NCBI GenBank assembly: GCA_036518955.1
Contig: DATDMG010000129.1
Coordinates: 1-21,708, forward strand
Reading direction: 5' to 3'
Source of the DNA: DATDMG01 sp036518955
GTDB taxonomy: Bacteria; Actinomycetota; Actinomycetes; Actinomycetales; Kineosporiaceae
DNA: 21,708 bases
Part shown: one piece after another, positions 7,275-16,615 of the stretch
Position numbering within the stretch: position 1 is the stretch's first letter
How the letters are laid out: the number at the start of each line of letters is the position of its first letter
Position numbers and translations under genes: made by a program
Notes under the pieces: model-generated
Databases searched by the model: none
What the model saw: only the letters and a program-made list of their open reading frames with translations
What the model was told of the DNA's origin: nothing

Positions 7275-8621
7275 ATGCATGGGGTGAAGGTCGAGCCTGC
7301 CGGGATGCTCCACGGGGTCGTACCGGCCGCCGTCCCCGGTCCACCGCTGCGCCGGCCAGAGGGCCTGCGCCGCGCCGCGAGCCGGCGCTCGCCAGAGATC
7401 TTGAGCGCGGCGCAGGCCCGCCGGATCGCGGTGGCCGCCCAAGGTCTGGGCCGGCGCCCCCGGGGTGAGCCGTCCGTCCGACACCTGCAGAAGGTGATCG
7501 ACACCATTGCGGTCCTCCAGATCGACTCGGTCAATGTGTTGTCCCGGAGCCACTACCTGCCGGTGTTCAGCAGGCTCGGGCCGTATGACCGGGCCCTGCT
7601 GGACCGGGCCCATGGGCGGGCGCCGCGGCGGCTCGTCGAGTACTGGGCGCACGAGGCGTCGTTCGTGAGTCCCGCGACGCACCGCCTGCTGAGGCACCGG
7701 ATGGCGCGCGCGGCGGACGACGCCTGGGATGGCATGGTGCGGGCGGCACGTGAGGACCCTGCTCTGGTGGAGGCGGTCCGCGACGAGGTGGCCCGGCGCG
7801 GGCCGCTGACCGCGAAGCAGATCGAGCGCGCGCTCGGGCACGACCATCCGCGCGAGCGGGCCAACTGGGGGTGGAACTGGTCGGCGACCAAGCGCGTGGT
7901 CGAGTTCCTGTTCTGGGCCGGAGAGATCAGCTCGGCGGGCCGGACCCAGCAATTCGAACGGCGCTACGCGCTGCCGTCCAGGGTGTTGCCGGCCGACGTC
8001 CACACCGCGCCAGACCTGGCTGAGGCCGACGCCGTCCGGGAGCTGATCCGGATGGCGGCTCGTGCCCTGGGTGTGGCGACGTTCAACGACCTGCGTGACT
8101 ACTTCCGCCTTCGGCCCGACGCAGCCCGCCCGGCGGTGGCCGACCTGGTGGACGCCGGAGTGTTGCTGCCCGTTCGGGTCGAGGGGTGGCCTCGACCGGC
8201 CTACCTGCACGCCGAGGCACGATTGCCCCGCACGGTGGAGGCGCGGGCCCTGCTGTCGCCGTTCGACTCCCTGGTCTGGTTCCGGGAGCGCACCGAAGCG
8301 CTGTTCGGGTTCCGGTACCGGATCGAGATCTACACTCCCGCCGAGAAGCGGGTCCACGGGTACTACGTGCTTCCGTTCCTGCTCGGCGACCGGCTCGTGG
8401 CCAGGGTGGATCTCAAGGCCGACCGGCTGGGTGCGGGCAGGCTGCTGATCCAGGCGGCATGGGGTGAGCCGGAGCCCGGCCGTGGGAGGCCGAACCACCT
8501 GCCGGTCGTCGACGAACTGGCCGCCGAGCTCGGTGAGCTCGCCAGATGGCTCGGGCTCGAACGCCTTGACGTCGCTCCTCGCGGCGATCTGGCGCCGGCG
8601 CTGGCCAAGGCGCTCGCCTGA
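7275..8621 (+). CDS. YcaQ/AlkX-type DNA glycosylase (winged-helix, crosslink repair family)
   Basis: A 448-residue protein of the HTH_42 (AlkZ/YcaQ) superfamily. Family marks are VLQIDSVNVLSRSHYLPVFSRLG, LVEYWAHEASFV, a winged-helix segment GPLTAKQIERAL, the WSATKRVVEFLFWAGEI block, and the long C-terminal motif SPFDSLVWFRERTEALFGFRYRIEIY with HGYYVLPFLLGDRLVARVDLKADR. QID fits the Q-hydrophobic-D catalytic motif described for E. coli YcaQ (AlkX), which unhooks interstrand crosslinks; the antibiotic-resistance AlkZ branch has Q-hydrophobic-Q. It is therefore more likely general repair than self-resistance, and no antibiotic cluster is visible nearby. The start is uncertain: GTG 7260, ATG 7275 and ATG 7305 are all in frame, and the conserved region begins near residue 40. 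Confidence 0.9.
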   Translation: MHGVKVEPAGMLHGVVPAAVPGPPLRRPEGLRRAASRRSPEILSAAQARRIAVAAQGLGRRPRGEPSVRHLQKVIDTIAVLQIDSVNVLSRSHYLPVFSRLGPYDRALLDRAHGRAPRRLVEYWAHEASFVSPATHRLLRHRMARAADDAWDGMVRAAREDPALVEAVRDEVARRGPLTAKQIERALGHDHPRERANWGWNWSATKRVVEFLFWAGEISSAGRTQQFERRYALPSRVLPADVHTAPDLAEADAVRELIRMAARALGVATFNDLRDYFRLRPDAARPAVADLVDAGVLLPVRVEGWPRPAYLHAEARLPRTVEARALLSPFDSLVWFRERTEALFGFRYRIEIYTPAEKRVHGYYVLPFLLGDRLVARVDLKADRLGAGRLLIQAAWGEPEPGRGRPNHLPVVDELAAELGELARWLGLERLDVAPRGDLAPALAKALA

Positions 8622-8669
8622 CGCCGAGCGGGGGTGCGCGCGTGCGCGAGCCCGCCCGGGTCGGCGTCA
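8619..8669. terminator. Hairpin between convergent genes, overlapping the glycosylase stop
   Basis: A 9-bp perfect outer stem pairs TGACGCCGA (8619-8627, including the TGA stop) with TCGGCGTCA (8661-8669). An inner GCGGG/CCCGC pairing (8628-8632 with 8651-8655) lies within it. It sits between the convergent glycosylase and GNAT genes and could stop transcripts from both sides. Confidence 0.65.
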
Positions 8670-8703
8670 CATCGGGTGGGTGTTGTTGCGGGTGCGGGTC
8701 GCG

Positions 8704-9264
8704 TCACTCGGGGTCTGGGTCGGTGATCAGGCGAGCATGCAGGTGCTCGTCGGACCAACGGCCGTCGTCGGGGTAGCGCATCGCGTCACGCATGACTCCC
8801 TCGAAGCGGTAGCCGCAGCGTCGGGCCACCGCACAGGAGCGCTCGTTCTCCACCGCGTGGTACAGCTCGATCCGGCGCCATCCGAGGTGCTCGAAGACGG
8901 CGACCGTGCCCAGCCGTACCGCCGCGGTGACCACTCCGTGGCCGCGTGCCTGAGGCAGCAGCCAGTACCCGACGGAGCCGCTCTCGACGCCGCTCAGCAG
9001 CTGGCCGAAGCCCACCGACCCGAGGACCTCCCCGCCGGCGTCGCCGATCACCCAGTGCGCCCCCACCTCGTCCAGCCAGGCGGAGGCGGAGCGCTGGATC
9101 CGCGCCAGGGCGTGGGTGCGGTCGTCCACGATGAAGCCTGCGTAGCGGCGGACCAGGGGATCGCGGAGCGCGATCAACAGCCCGGGCGCGTCCGCCTGCG
9201 CCCAGGGGCGCAGGCGAAGGCTCAGCGGGAGCGCGAACGACGGTTGCCGGCGCGAACGACTCAC
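8704..9264 (-). CDS. GNAT-family N-acetyltransferase (RimJ/RimL type)
   Basis: A 186-residue single-domain acetyltransferase. The start GTG 9264-9262 overlaps the upstream gene's TGA as GTGA, which is why it is chosen over the GTG at 9291 that would overlap by about 30 bp. Conserved marks are LRLRPWAQADAPGL at the start, VGYWLLPQARGHGVVTAAV, which carries the R-G-H-G acetyl-CoA loop, and the RimJ/RimL-type end IELYHAVENERSCAVARRCGYRFEGVMRDAM. The family transfers acetyl groups to protein N-termini or small amines; the substrate cannot be told here. It is probably cotranscribed with the double-GNAT gene upstream. Confidence 0.9.
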   Translation of the reverse strand: MSRSRRQPSFALPLSLRLRPWAQADAPGLLIALRDPLVRRYAGFIVDDRTHALARIQRSASAWLDEVGAHWVIGDAGGEVLGSVGFGQLLSGVESGSVGYWLLPQARGHGVVTAAVRLGTVAVFEHLGWRRIELYHAVENERSCAVARRCGYRFEGVMRDAMRYPDDGRWSDEHLHARLITDPDPE

Positions 9265-10496
9265 TCGCGCCCGCCGCGAAGCCCGTCCCACAAGGCGCTC
9301 TGCGTGCCGCTTCCCGTCCTGCTCCCGGACGTGCCGGAGGGCAGCCTGGCAGCCTCGTGCACGATGGTTGACCCGACCGGCCGGTGCTCCCCGCGCAGTC
9401 GGTCGTACCGAACCAGGTCCACCGTCGTCCCGTCGCGAAGGATCTGAGCGGCCCGGTCCTTTCCTGCCAGCCGGAAGCCGGCATGCTCGGCGATCCGCCG
9501 CGAGGGGACGTTGCCCTCAGCAGCCCGGATCACCAGCCGTGCCAGGCCCAACCCCCCCTCGCTGCCAGGGGCCAGCGCCAGGTCGGTGACCAGCCGCACG
9601 GCTCGGCTCATCACGCCCCGCCCGCGGGCGACGGGATGCGTCCAGTACCCCAGTTCGGCCGACCTGGACTCGCCCTGCACCATTCCCCACATCGCGATCT
9701 CGCCCACCAGTCCGTCGCTCACCGGGTCCACGACGGCCCAGAAGAGGGCGCGCCCGCCGGCCTGCTCCTCCGCGATCTCCTCCAGGTGAGCCCTCGCGTC
9801 GTCGGCGGTGTAAGGGTTGGGCAGTTGCGGGAGCCAGTGTTGGGTGGAGGAGTCGGCACACGCCTGGGCCATCGCCGCGACATCACCGTGCGTGTGGGGC
9901 CTCAACCGGACCCCCTGCGCGTCGATCACCGGCGGATCGAACCATGGATGGGCAGGGCGGATCGGGTCGCCGCGCCGCATCGACCCGATCCATCCGTCCA
10001 GCCGGATCCCGCGCTGCTCGGCGAGCCCGCGGACCGTCCCCTCCACCCGGACGCCGACGGACCAGGCGACCCGGCGGCTGGGCCAGTTGCCGGCGATCGC
10101 GGTCCACAGCACGACCTCGGGCTGCACGACCTCGAACGCCCAGGGCAGCAACGTCCGCAACGCCCGGGCGGTGACCTGCCGGCCACGCGCCCAGGGTGCC
10201 ACCCCGTAGCTCAGCTCGAGCGCCGCTCGCCCCTGCCGACGCAGCCCGACGGAGCCGGCGAAGCGGCCACCCAGGTCGACCGCGAACCGGAACTCCGACC
10301 TGGTGAGCCATCCCTGGTAGCCTGCGGCGACGTATTGCTCAGCGTGTCGGTCGAGGTACGGCACGGGGGCCGTCGTCCACCGCTGCGTCAGCGGATCACG
10401 GCACTGCTGGACGATCGCGGGGACGTCTTCGACCCGATGGGCACGCAGCGTGACGCCGTCGCCGATGAGCGTCGGGGCCGAGGACGGCGGATGCAT
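9261..10496 (-). CDS. Tandem double-GNAT acetyltransferase
   Basis: A 411-residue protein with two GNAT domains. The first (about 5-185) includes LELSYGVAPWARGRQVTARAL and the second (about 190-375) includes AELGYWTHPVARGRGVMSRAV and VIRAAEGNVPSRRIAEHAGF. The second has a standard R-G-R-G acetyl-CoA loop. The first has R-G-R-Q, so a glycine is replaced and it may be the weaker or non-catalytic half. Both halves resemble the RimJ/RimL group. The ATG at 10496 is chosen because GGTGAG lies 3 nt upstream and the conserved domain starts soon after; in-frame starts as far up as 10604 exist. It is divergent from secA across a 200-bp gap, where only a weak TACGAT -10-like hexamer (10586-10591) is seen. 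Substrate unknown. Confidence 0.88.
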   Translation of the reverse strand: MHPPSSAPTLIGDGVTLRAHRVEDVPAIVQQCRDPLTQRWTTAPVPYLDRHAEQYVAAGYQGWLTRSEFRFAVDLGGRFAGSVGLRRQGRAALELSYGVAPWARGRQVTARALRTLLPWAFEVVQPEVVLWTAIAGNWPSRRVAWSVGVRVEGTVRGLAEQRGIRLDGWIGSMRRGDPIRPAHPWFDPPVIDAQGVRLRPHTHGDVAAMAQACADSSTQHWLPQLPNPYTADDARAHLEEIAEEQAGGRALFWAVVDPVSDGLVGEIAMWGMVQGESRSAELGYWTHPVARGRGVMSRAVRLVTDLALAPGSEGGLGLARLVIRAAEGNVPSRRIAEHAGFRLAGKDRAAQILRDGTTVDLVRYDRLRGEHRPVGSTIVHEAARLPSGTSGSRTGSGTQSALWDGLRGGRE

Positions 10497-10696
10497 GGGC
10501 TCACCCTGGCCGTTCGCGGCCGCTTCGGCAACGTCCATTCGCGCATCTGCCGCTGCGGAGTGCACGCGCATGTATGCAGGCGGCCTACGATGACGGGTGG
10601 GCACCGTCCGGTGCCCCCGGTCGTCATGCCCGGTGGAGGGCGCGCGCTGCGCCGTCCGTTGCGGGTGAGGGAGCTCGAAGTGCTGGGAGACGTCGC

Positions 10697-13420
<2,724 letters not shown>

Positions 13421-13504
13421 CGCCCGACCCCGCACCCGCTCGGCTGACCACGGGTTCGGCATGGCTGGAGCGGACGGGTTCCGGTTCGTTACGGCTGACC
13501 CGGC

Positions 13505-13531
13505 AGCAGGTCGCCGACCGCCACACCTGCT
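13505..13531. terminator. Inverted repeat between convergent secA and Rv3235-family gene
   Basis: AGCAGGT (13505-13511) and ACCTGCT (13525-13531) form a 7-bp perfect stem around 13 nt. It touches the stop codon of the minus-strand gene. There is no T-run, so the terminator role is tentative. Confidence 0.4.
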
Positions 13532-14052
13532 CATATGATCTCCAACACGCTCACCTGCCAACGACCGGCAAGTGCGTCGAGGCGAAGCGCGACCGCGCGG
13601 ACCCGGCCGCGGTCGATGACCACCGCGCTCGCCTCGACGACGCCGTCCGCCGGTTGGCAGAGGTGCACCGAGCGCACGACCGCGGAGGGTGCGCAACTGG
13701 TGGAACGGTCGAACCGCTGAGCCAGCGCTGCGCGGCGGGACAGGGTTGCGTACACCTCCTCAGTGGTCCAGCGCACGAGCTGGACCACGGGTCGCCGTCC
13801 AGAGATCACCTCCAGCGCGGCCTGGACGAACTGGTGCGCCCAGGCGCGGGCCGATGGGGCGCAGGGACGTACCGCTCCATCTGCCGGGCGCTGTCGGCTG
13901 CGCCCGCTCGTACCGACCAGGGGCAGCACGCCCTGGGCGGGTGGAACGGGTGGTGGCGACTCCGGGAGGACCCGGAGCGCCGGGCGGGGTTCCGCGAGCG
14001 GGATGGGCAACCGTCTCAGCGCGGGTGCGACGTCGACGAGCGGCGCTGTCAT
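13531..14052 (-). CDS. Rv3235 family protein (DUF6459-like)
   Basis: A 173-residue protein with an Ala/Pro/Arg-rich N-terminal half (about 1-65) and a conserved-looking C-terminal half (about 68-173): AWAHQFVQAALEVISGRRPVVQLVRW, EEVYATLSRR, VRSVHLCQPADGVVEASAVV and VRAVALRLDALAGRWQVSVLE. This matches what I recall of the Rv3235 family, found near secA in many actinobacteria; function unknown. Its ATG overlaps the stop of the upstream LysM gene in an ATGA, so the two are almost certainly cotranscribed and translationally coupled. The C-terminal half looks like a small alpha+beta domain. No signal peptide or membrane segment is seen. Confidence 0.82.
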   Translation of the reverse strand: MTAPLVDVAPALRRLPIPLAEPRPALRVLPESPPPVPPAQGVLPLVGTSGRSRQRPADGAVRPCAPSARAWAHQFVQAALEVISGRRPVVQLVRWTTEEVYATLSRRAALAQRFDRSTSCAPSAVVRSVHLCQPADGVVEASAVVIDRGRVRAVALRLDALAGRWQVSVLEII

Positions 14053-14975
14053 GTGGCACCCCCTGGGGTGACATCGGGCGGGACCAGGCGCTGACCGGGC
14101 CGCAACCGATTCGGGTCAGGGCCGATGACGCTCCGGTTGGCGGTGAACCAGCGAGGCCATGCCTGGGCGATCTCGGCATCTGTCGCGCTCGGGCCGAGGT
14201 ACCGCGCCGCCAGGTCCCACAGGGTGTCCCCGCGGCGCACCACGACAGCCTCCTGTGGATGGACGCTCGACCTGGTGCGGCCGGGAGGCCCCCAGCCCGG
14301 GTCGAGGTCGGGCAGGGGAGGACGGACCAGCGAGGTGGCCGACCGGCCGGTCGCCGGTCTCGGTGGGATTCGCGCTGACGCCGGCGCACCCCAGGCGGGA
14401 TCCAGCGCGGCCCCGGGGGCCGTCGGCGCCGGGCCGACCCGGGCGAAGCGCTCGGATGCCGGCGTGAACCACCCCGCTTCGTCGGCGGATGGTGGGGAGG
14501 TCGCCCTGGACGGCGTGCGCTCACCGCTCGTCACGGCCGTCGAGGCCACGGGGTTCGCCGGCCCGGTTGCGGCCTGAGCAGGCGCCGCCGTCGAGACCAG
14601 GGCGGCGCCGATGAGGAGGGCGAGTAGGCGGCGGACCGCGACCGGTGTGACGCGGTCGGAGAGCTGATGCGCGCGGCGGGTGATCGCGCTGCCGGCAGGC
14701 AGCACCTCGGCCAGGATCGTGCAGGTCGCCGCCAGCCCCACCCACCCGAGCAGGACCAGCCCGGCCAGCCCGGCCAGCCCGGCCAGCGCCGCATCCAGCG
14801 GCGGCCCGGCAGCGGGCAGCGGATCCATCGGAGCCGTTGCCTGCAGTCTCACCAGGGGCAGGGCCTGCCCCACGGCCTCGAGGGAGGCTCTCAGCGCAAG
14901 CCACCAGGCCAGGGCGACGGCGACCAGGCCCGCGCGCGCCCGCCACCGGCCATCACAGCGATTGCGCTCGCTCAT
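14049..14975 (-). CDS. Membrane protein with C-terminal LysM domain
   Basis: A 308-residue protein from ATG 14975 (MSERNRCDG). It has three probable membrane segments: one near residues 15-35, one near 60-85 containing AGLAGLAGL, and one near 115-130. A Pro/Ser/Ala-rich linker of about 100 residues follows, then a C-terminal LysM domain with VVVRRGDTLWDLAARYLG, WPRWFTANRSVIG and LRPGQRLVPP. LysM binds peptidoglycan or related N-acetylglucosamine polymers, so the C-terminus is probably outside, attached to the wall. No enzyme domain is present. An upstream in-frame GTG (15026) would add 17 residues. It is coupled to the Rv3235-family gene by an ATGA overlap. Confidence 0.85.
   Translation of the reverse strand: MSERNRCDGRWRARAGLVAVALAWWLALRASLEAVGQALPLVRLQATAPMDPLPAAGPPLDAALAGLAGLAGLVLLGWVGLAATCTILAEVLPAGSAITRRAHQLSDRVTPVAVRRLLALLIGAALVSTAAPAQAATGPANPVASTAVTSGERTPSRATSPPSADEAGWFTPASERFARVGPAPTAPGAALDPAWGAPASARIPPRPATGRSATSLVRPPLPDLDPGWGPPGRTRSSVHPQEAVVVRRGDTLWDLAARYLGPSATDAEIAQAWPRWFTANRSVIGPDPNRLRPGQRLVPPDVTPGGAT
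14761..14787. repeat. 9-bp tandem repeat encoding a membrane segment
   Basis: CCGGCCAGC occurs three times in a row. On the minus strand it encodes Ala-Gly-Leu repeats at the start of the second membrane segment of the LysM protein. Confidence 0.85.
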
Positions 14976-14978
14976 TGC

Positions 14979-15015
14979 AGTTTGATGGAGTTTGATGCTG
15001 TTGACATGAGAACAG
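14979..15015. promoter_or_regulatory. AT-rich repeat region upstream of the LysM gene
   Basis: AGTTTGATG is repeated at 14979-14987 and 14989-14997 (10-bp period). A CTGTT-N8-AACAG inverted repeat follows at 14998-15015. This is a clearly AT-richer patch in a GC-rich background, immediately before the LysM-protein ATG. It is probably an operator or promoter region, though no standard minus-strand -35/-10 pair is evident. Confidence 0.4.
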
Positions 15016-15073
15016 TGAAAGGTCACCGAGGGGCAAAGTCCATCCCACTCGGCGTTCCTGTGGACGAACGGGG

Positions 15074-15451
15074 CTAGCCGGCGAGGTGCGGCCGGTAGAC
15101 CTCGATCACCAGGTCGCCCGGTCCCGCGACGAACGCGGACTCCGTGCCCCAGTCGGTGAGAACCGGGCCCACCAGGACGGTGGCTCCGCGGCGCTGCAGC
15201 TCGGCCAGTGCGGTGGTGACCACCGGCACTTCCAGCTGGATCATTGGCCCAGGTTCCCGGTGGATGACGACCCCGCTGTGCGGCCGGACCGGCACGAGCC
15301 GCAGGCTGAGGTCGGCGGACAGTCGAACCTCCGCATGTTGCAGATCGTCGTGGCGGACCGGCAAGGCCAGGACGTGCCGGAAGAAGCGCGCACCCGCCAG
15401 GACGTCGTCGAGCGCCAGCTCGATGCGCCTCTTGACGGCGGTGCAGGTCAT
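15074..15451 (-). CDS. VOC-superfamily (glyoxalase-like) protein
   Basis: A 125-residue single-domain protein. It has the paired beta-alpha-beta-beta-beta layout of VOC proteins: ELALDDVLAGARFFRHVLALPV in the first half, and VPVVTTALAELQRRGATVLVGPVLTDWGTESAFVAGPGDLVIEVYRP in the second. The final E in VIEVYRP is the usual C-terminal metal ligand position. Substrate cannot be predicted; family members include dioxygenases, lyases and resistance proteins. The ATG at 15451 is chosen over 15472 because GGAGG lies 5 nt upstream. A perfect palindrome just upstream suggests repressor control. Confidence 0.85.
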   Translation of the reverse strand: MTCTAVKRRIELALDDVLAGARFFRHVLALPVRHDDLQHAEVRLSADLSLRLVPVRPHSGVVIHREPGPMIQLEVPVVTTALAELQRRGATVLVGPVLTDWGTESAFVAGPGDLVIEVYRPHLAG

Positions 15452-15456
15452 GTCGG

Positions 15457-15461
15457 CCTCC
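15457..15461 (-). promoter_or_regulatory. Ribosome binding site fixing the VOC gene start
   Basis: GGAGG on the minus strand, 5 nt before ATG 15451. It excludes the longer in-frame start at 15472. Confidence 0.8.
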
Positions 15462-15474
15462 GGTGAATGCAACG

Positions 15475-15492
15475 AGTAGTCAAGAGACTACT
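15475..15492. promoter_or_regulatory. Perfect 18-bp palindromic operator candidate
   Basis: AGTAGTC-AAGA-GACTACT has 7-bp perfect arms. It lies between the divergent VOC and unknown (15577) genes. A minus-strand -10-like TATTAC (15497-15502) lies just beyond it, placing the palindrome over the probable VOC transcription start. The binding protein is not identifiable. Confidence 0.55.
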
Positions 15493-15563
15493 GTGAGTAA
15501 TACACTGGGTCCAGCATCCACGCGGACCTGTGGATGGTCGGCCGTCGGGCGAGAGCCGGCGGT

Positions 15564-15569
15564 TAGCGT
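15564..15569 (+). promoter_or_regulatory. -10 element with leaderless spacing
   Basis: TAGCGT fits TANNNT and lies exactly 7 nt before GTG 15577, the geometry of actinobacterial leaderless transcripts. No clear -35 is seen. Confidence 0.45.
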
Positions 15570-15576
15570 TGGCCGG

Positions 15577-16122
15577 GTGCGCTGGGAGCTGCTCTTCGCG
15601 GACCTCGAGGCCTTCGCCGACGCCACGGAGCGGGCTGCGTTCGAGTCGGACGTGGCCGACCGGGGGCGGGCCGAGCGCGCGGCTCTGGCTCTGACGGATC
15701 GGCTTCGCGGCCACCTGGGGGCCGAGCTGACCTTCCGGCTCCTCGGCGCTGACACCGTCCGTGGCCGACTCGCCGATGTGGGCCCGGACTGGGTGCTGCT
15801 GGACGACGGTGGCCAGGTCGTGCTGCCGATCGCGGCCGTCGTCGGCGTGGACGGGGTGTCCCGCCTCGCCGCCACGCCTCCGGACGAGCTGAGCCGCAGG
15901 GCGGGCCTCGGCGTCGTCCTGCGGCGGCTCAGCCGCGACCGGGTACCCGTCCGGGTGTTCCTTCTGGATGGCACGGCCCTGACCGGCACGATCGATCGCG
16001 TCGGCGCCGATCACCTCGACCTGGCCCGGCACGCCGCGGACGAGTTGCGCAGGGTCGGGGCGGTCCGCGGTGTCGTCGTGATACGTCTGGGCGCTCTCGC
16101 CCAGATCCGGGCGGCGGGCTGA
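15577..16122 (+). CDS. Conserved-looking actinobacterial protein of unknown function
   Basis: A 181-residue soluble protein starting VRWELLFADLEAFADATE. The N-terminal part (about 1-45) is a charged helix. Two small beta-rich units follow: ELTFRLLGADTVRGRLADVGPDWVLLDDGG with VVLPIAAVVGVDGVS, then VPVRVFLLDGTALTGTIDRVGADHLDLARH with VVVIRLGALAQIR. The two units look like internal copies of an Sm/SH3-like barrel, judged by eye. GTG 15577 is chosen over the open upstream frame because the charged helix starts there and a -10-like TAGCGT lies 7 nt before it. No catalytic motif, signal or membrane segment is seen. It is divergent from the VOC gene and convergent with the small DNA-binding gene. 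Confidence 0.8.
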   Translation: MRWELLFADLEAFADATERAAFESDVADRGRAERAALALTDRLRGHLGAELTFRLLGADTVRGRLADVGPDWVLLDDGGQVVLPIAAVVGVDGVSRLAATPPDELSRRAGLGVVLRRLSRDRVPVRVFLLDGTALTGTIDRVGADHLDLARHAADELRRVGAVRGVVVIRLGALAQIRAAG

Positions 16123-16156
16123 TCAGGGGTCGTCGCACCCGATGCAGGCAGAGCGG

Positions 16157-16191
16157 GCGGCGGCCCCGCCGCAGCGGAAAGCCGGCCGCCG
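16157..16191. terminator. GC-rich hairpin region between convergent genes
   Basis: Two mutually exclusive stems are possible: a 6-bp one (16157-16162 with 16167-16172) and an 8-bp one (16158-16165 with 16184-16191). The position between convergent stops suggests termination; there is no T-run. Confidence 0.4.
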
Positions 16192-16205
16192 AGTCGCGGC
16201 GCGGT

Positions 16206-16460
16206 TCAGCCCTCGGTCTCGCCGTTCACGTCGTCGCAGCTGTCGCCAGCCACCCGCTTGCGCTCCTCGATGCGCTGACGGGTCTGCTCGTACATGCGCT
16301 GGATGTAGGCCTCCAGTTCGGTGGCCTCGATCCGCCACTGCCCGCGTCCGCCGACCTGGATCGCGGGCAGCTCGCCGGACGTGACGAGAGCGCGAGCCTG
16401 GACCGCGGAGATGTTGAGCACCTCCGCGACGTCGGCCAGCAGGTAGAAACGAGGGGGCAC
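16206..16460 (-). CDS. Small excisionase/BldC-like helix-turn-helix protein
   Basis: An 84-residue protein from GTG 16460. Residues about 5-55 form a MerR-type winged helix-turn-helix of the HTH_17/excisionase group: FYLLADVAEVLNISAVQARALV (helix-turn-helix), then ELPAIQVGGRGQWRIEATELEAYI (wing and third helix). A charged helical tail follows (QRMYEQTRQRIEERKRV) and an acidic end. Relatives include BldC, which binds direct repeats cooperatively; this protein is not close enough by eye to be called BldC. GGAG lies only 2 nt before the GTG, an unusually short spacing, so the start or translation mode is uncertain. There is no integrase nearby, so a regulator is more likely than a phage excisionase. 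Confidence 0.85.
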   Translation of the reverse strand: MPPRFYLLADVAEVLNISAVQARALVTSGELPAIQVGGRGQWRIEATELEAYIQRMYEQTRQRIEERKRVAGDSCDDVNGETEG

Positions 16461-16603
16461 GTCTCCAGTTTGTCACGCGCCGTCGGCCGGGCCGAGGTTG
16501 TCCACAGGGGGTGCCGGAGATCGCGAGCGGCGTGCCTGGTCTGCCAAGATGGCTCCGGAACGAGTGGATCGCCCACGGCGTGCTGGCGGGGCCGCAAGGA
16601 CAC

Positions 16604-16608
16604 AGGAG
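16604..16608 (+). promoter_or_regulatory. Ribosome binding site fixing the SAF gene start
   Basis: AGGAG lies 7 nt before GTG 16616. The frame is open upstream to 16511, so this site decides the start. Confidence 0.7.
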
Positions 16609-16615
16609 ACCGACG

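Noticed and set aside
15001..15006. Perfect TTGACA -35 hexamer on the plus strand
   Set aside because: No -10-like hexamer occurs 16-18 bp downstream (CACCGA region) and no plus-strand gene follows; it is probably part of the repeat region.
16206..16460. Excisionase-like HTH as a sign of a prophage or integrative element
   Set aside because: There is no integrase, attachment-site repeat or phage gene nearby, and composition matches the surroundings.
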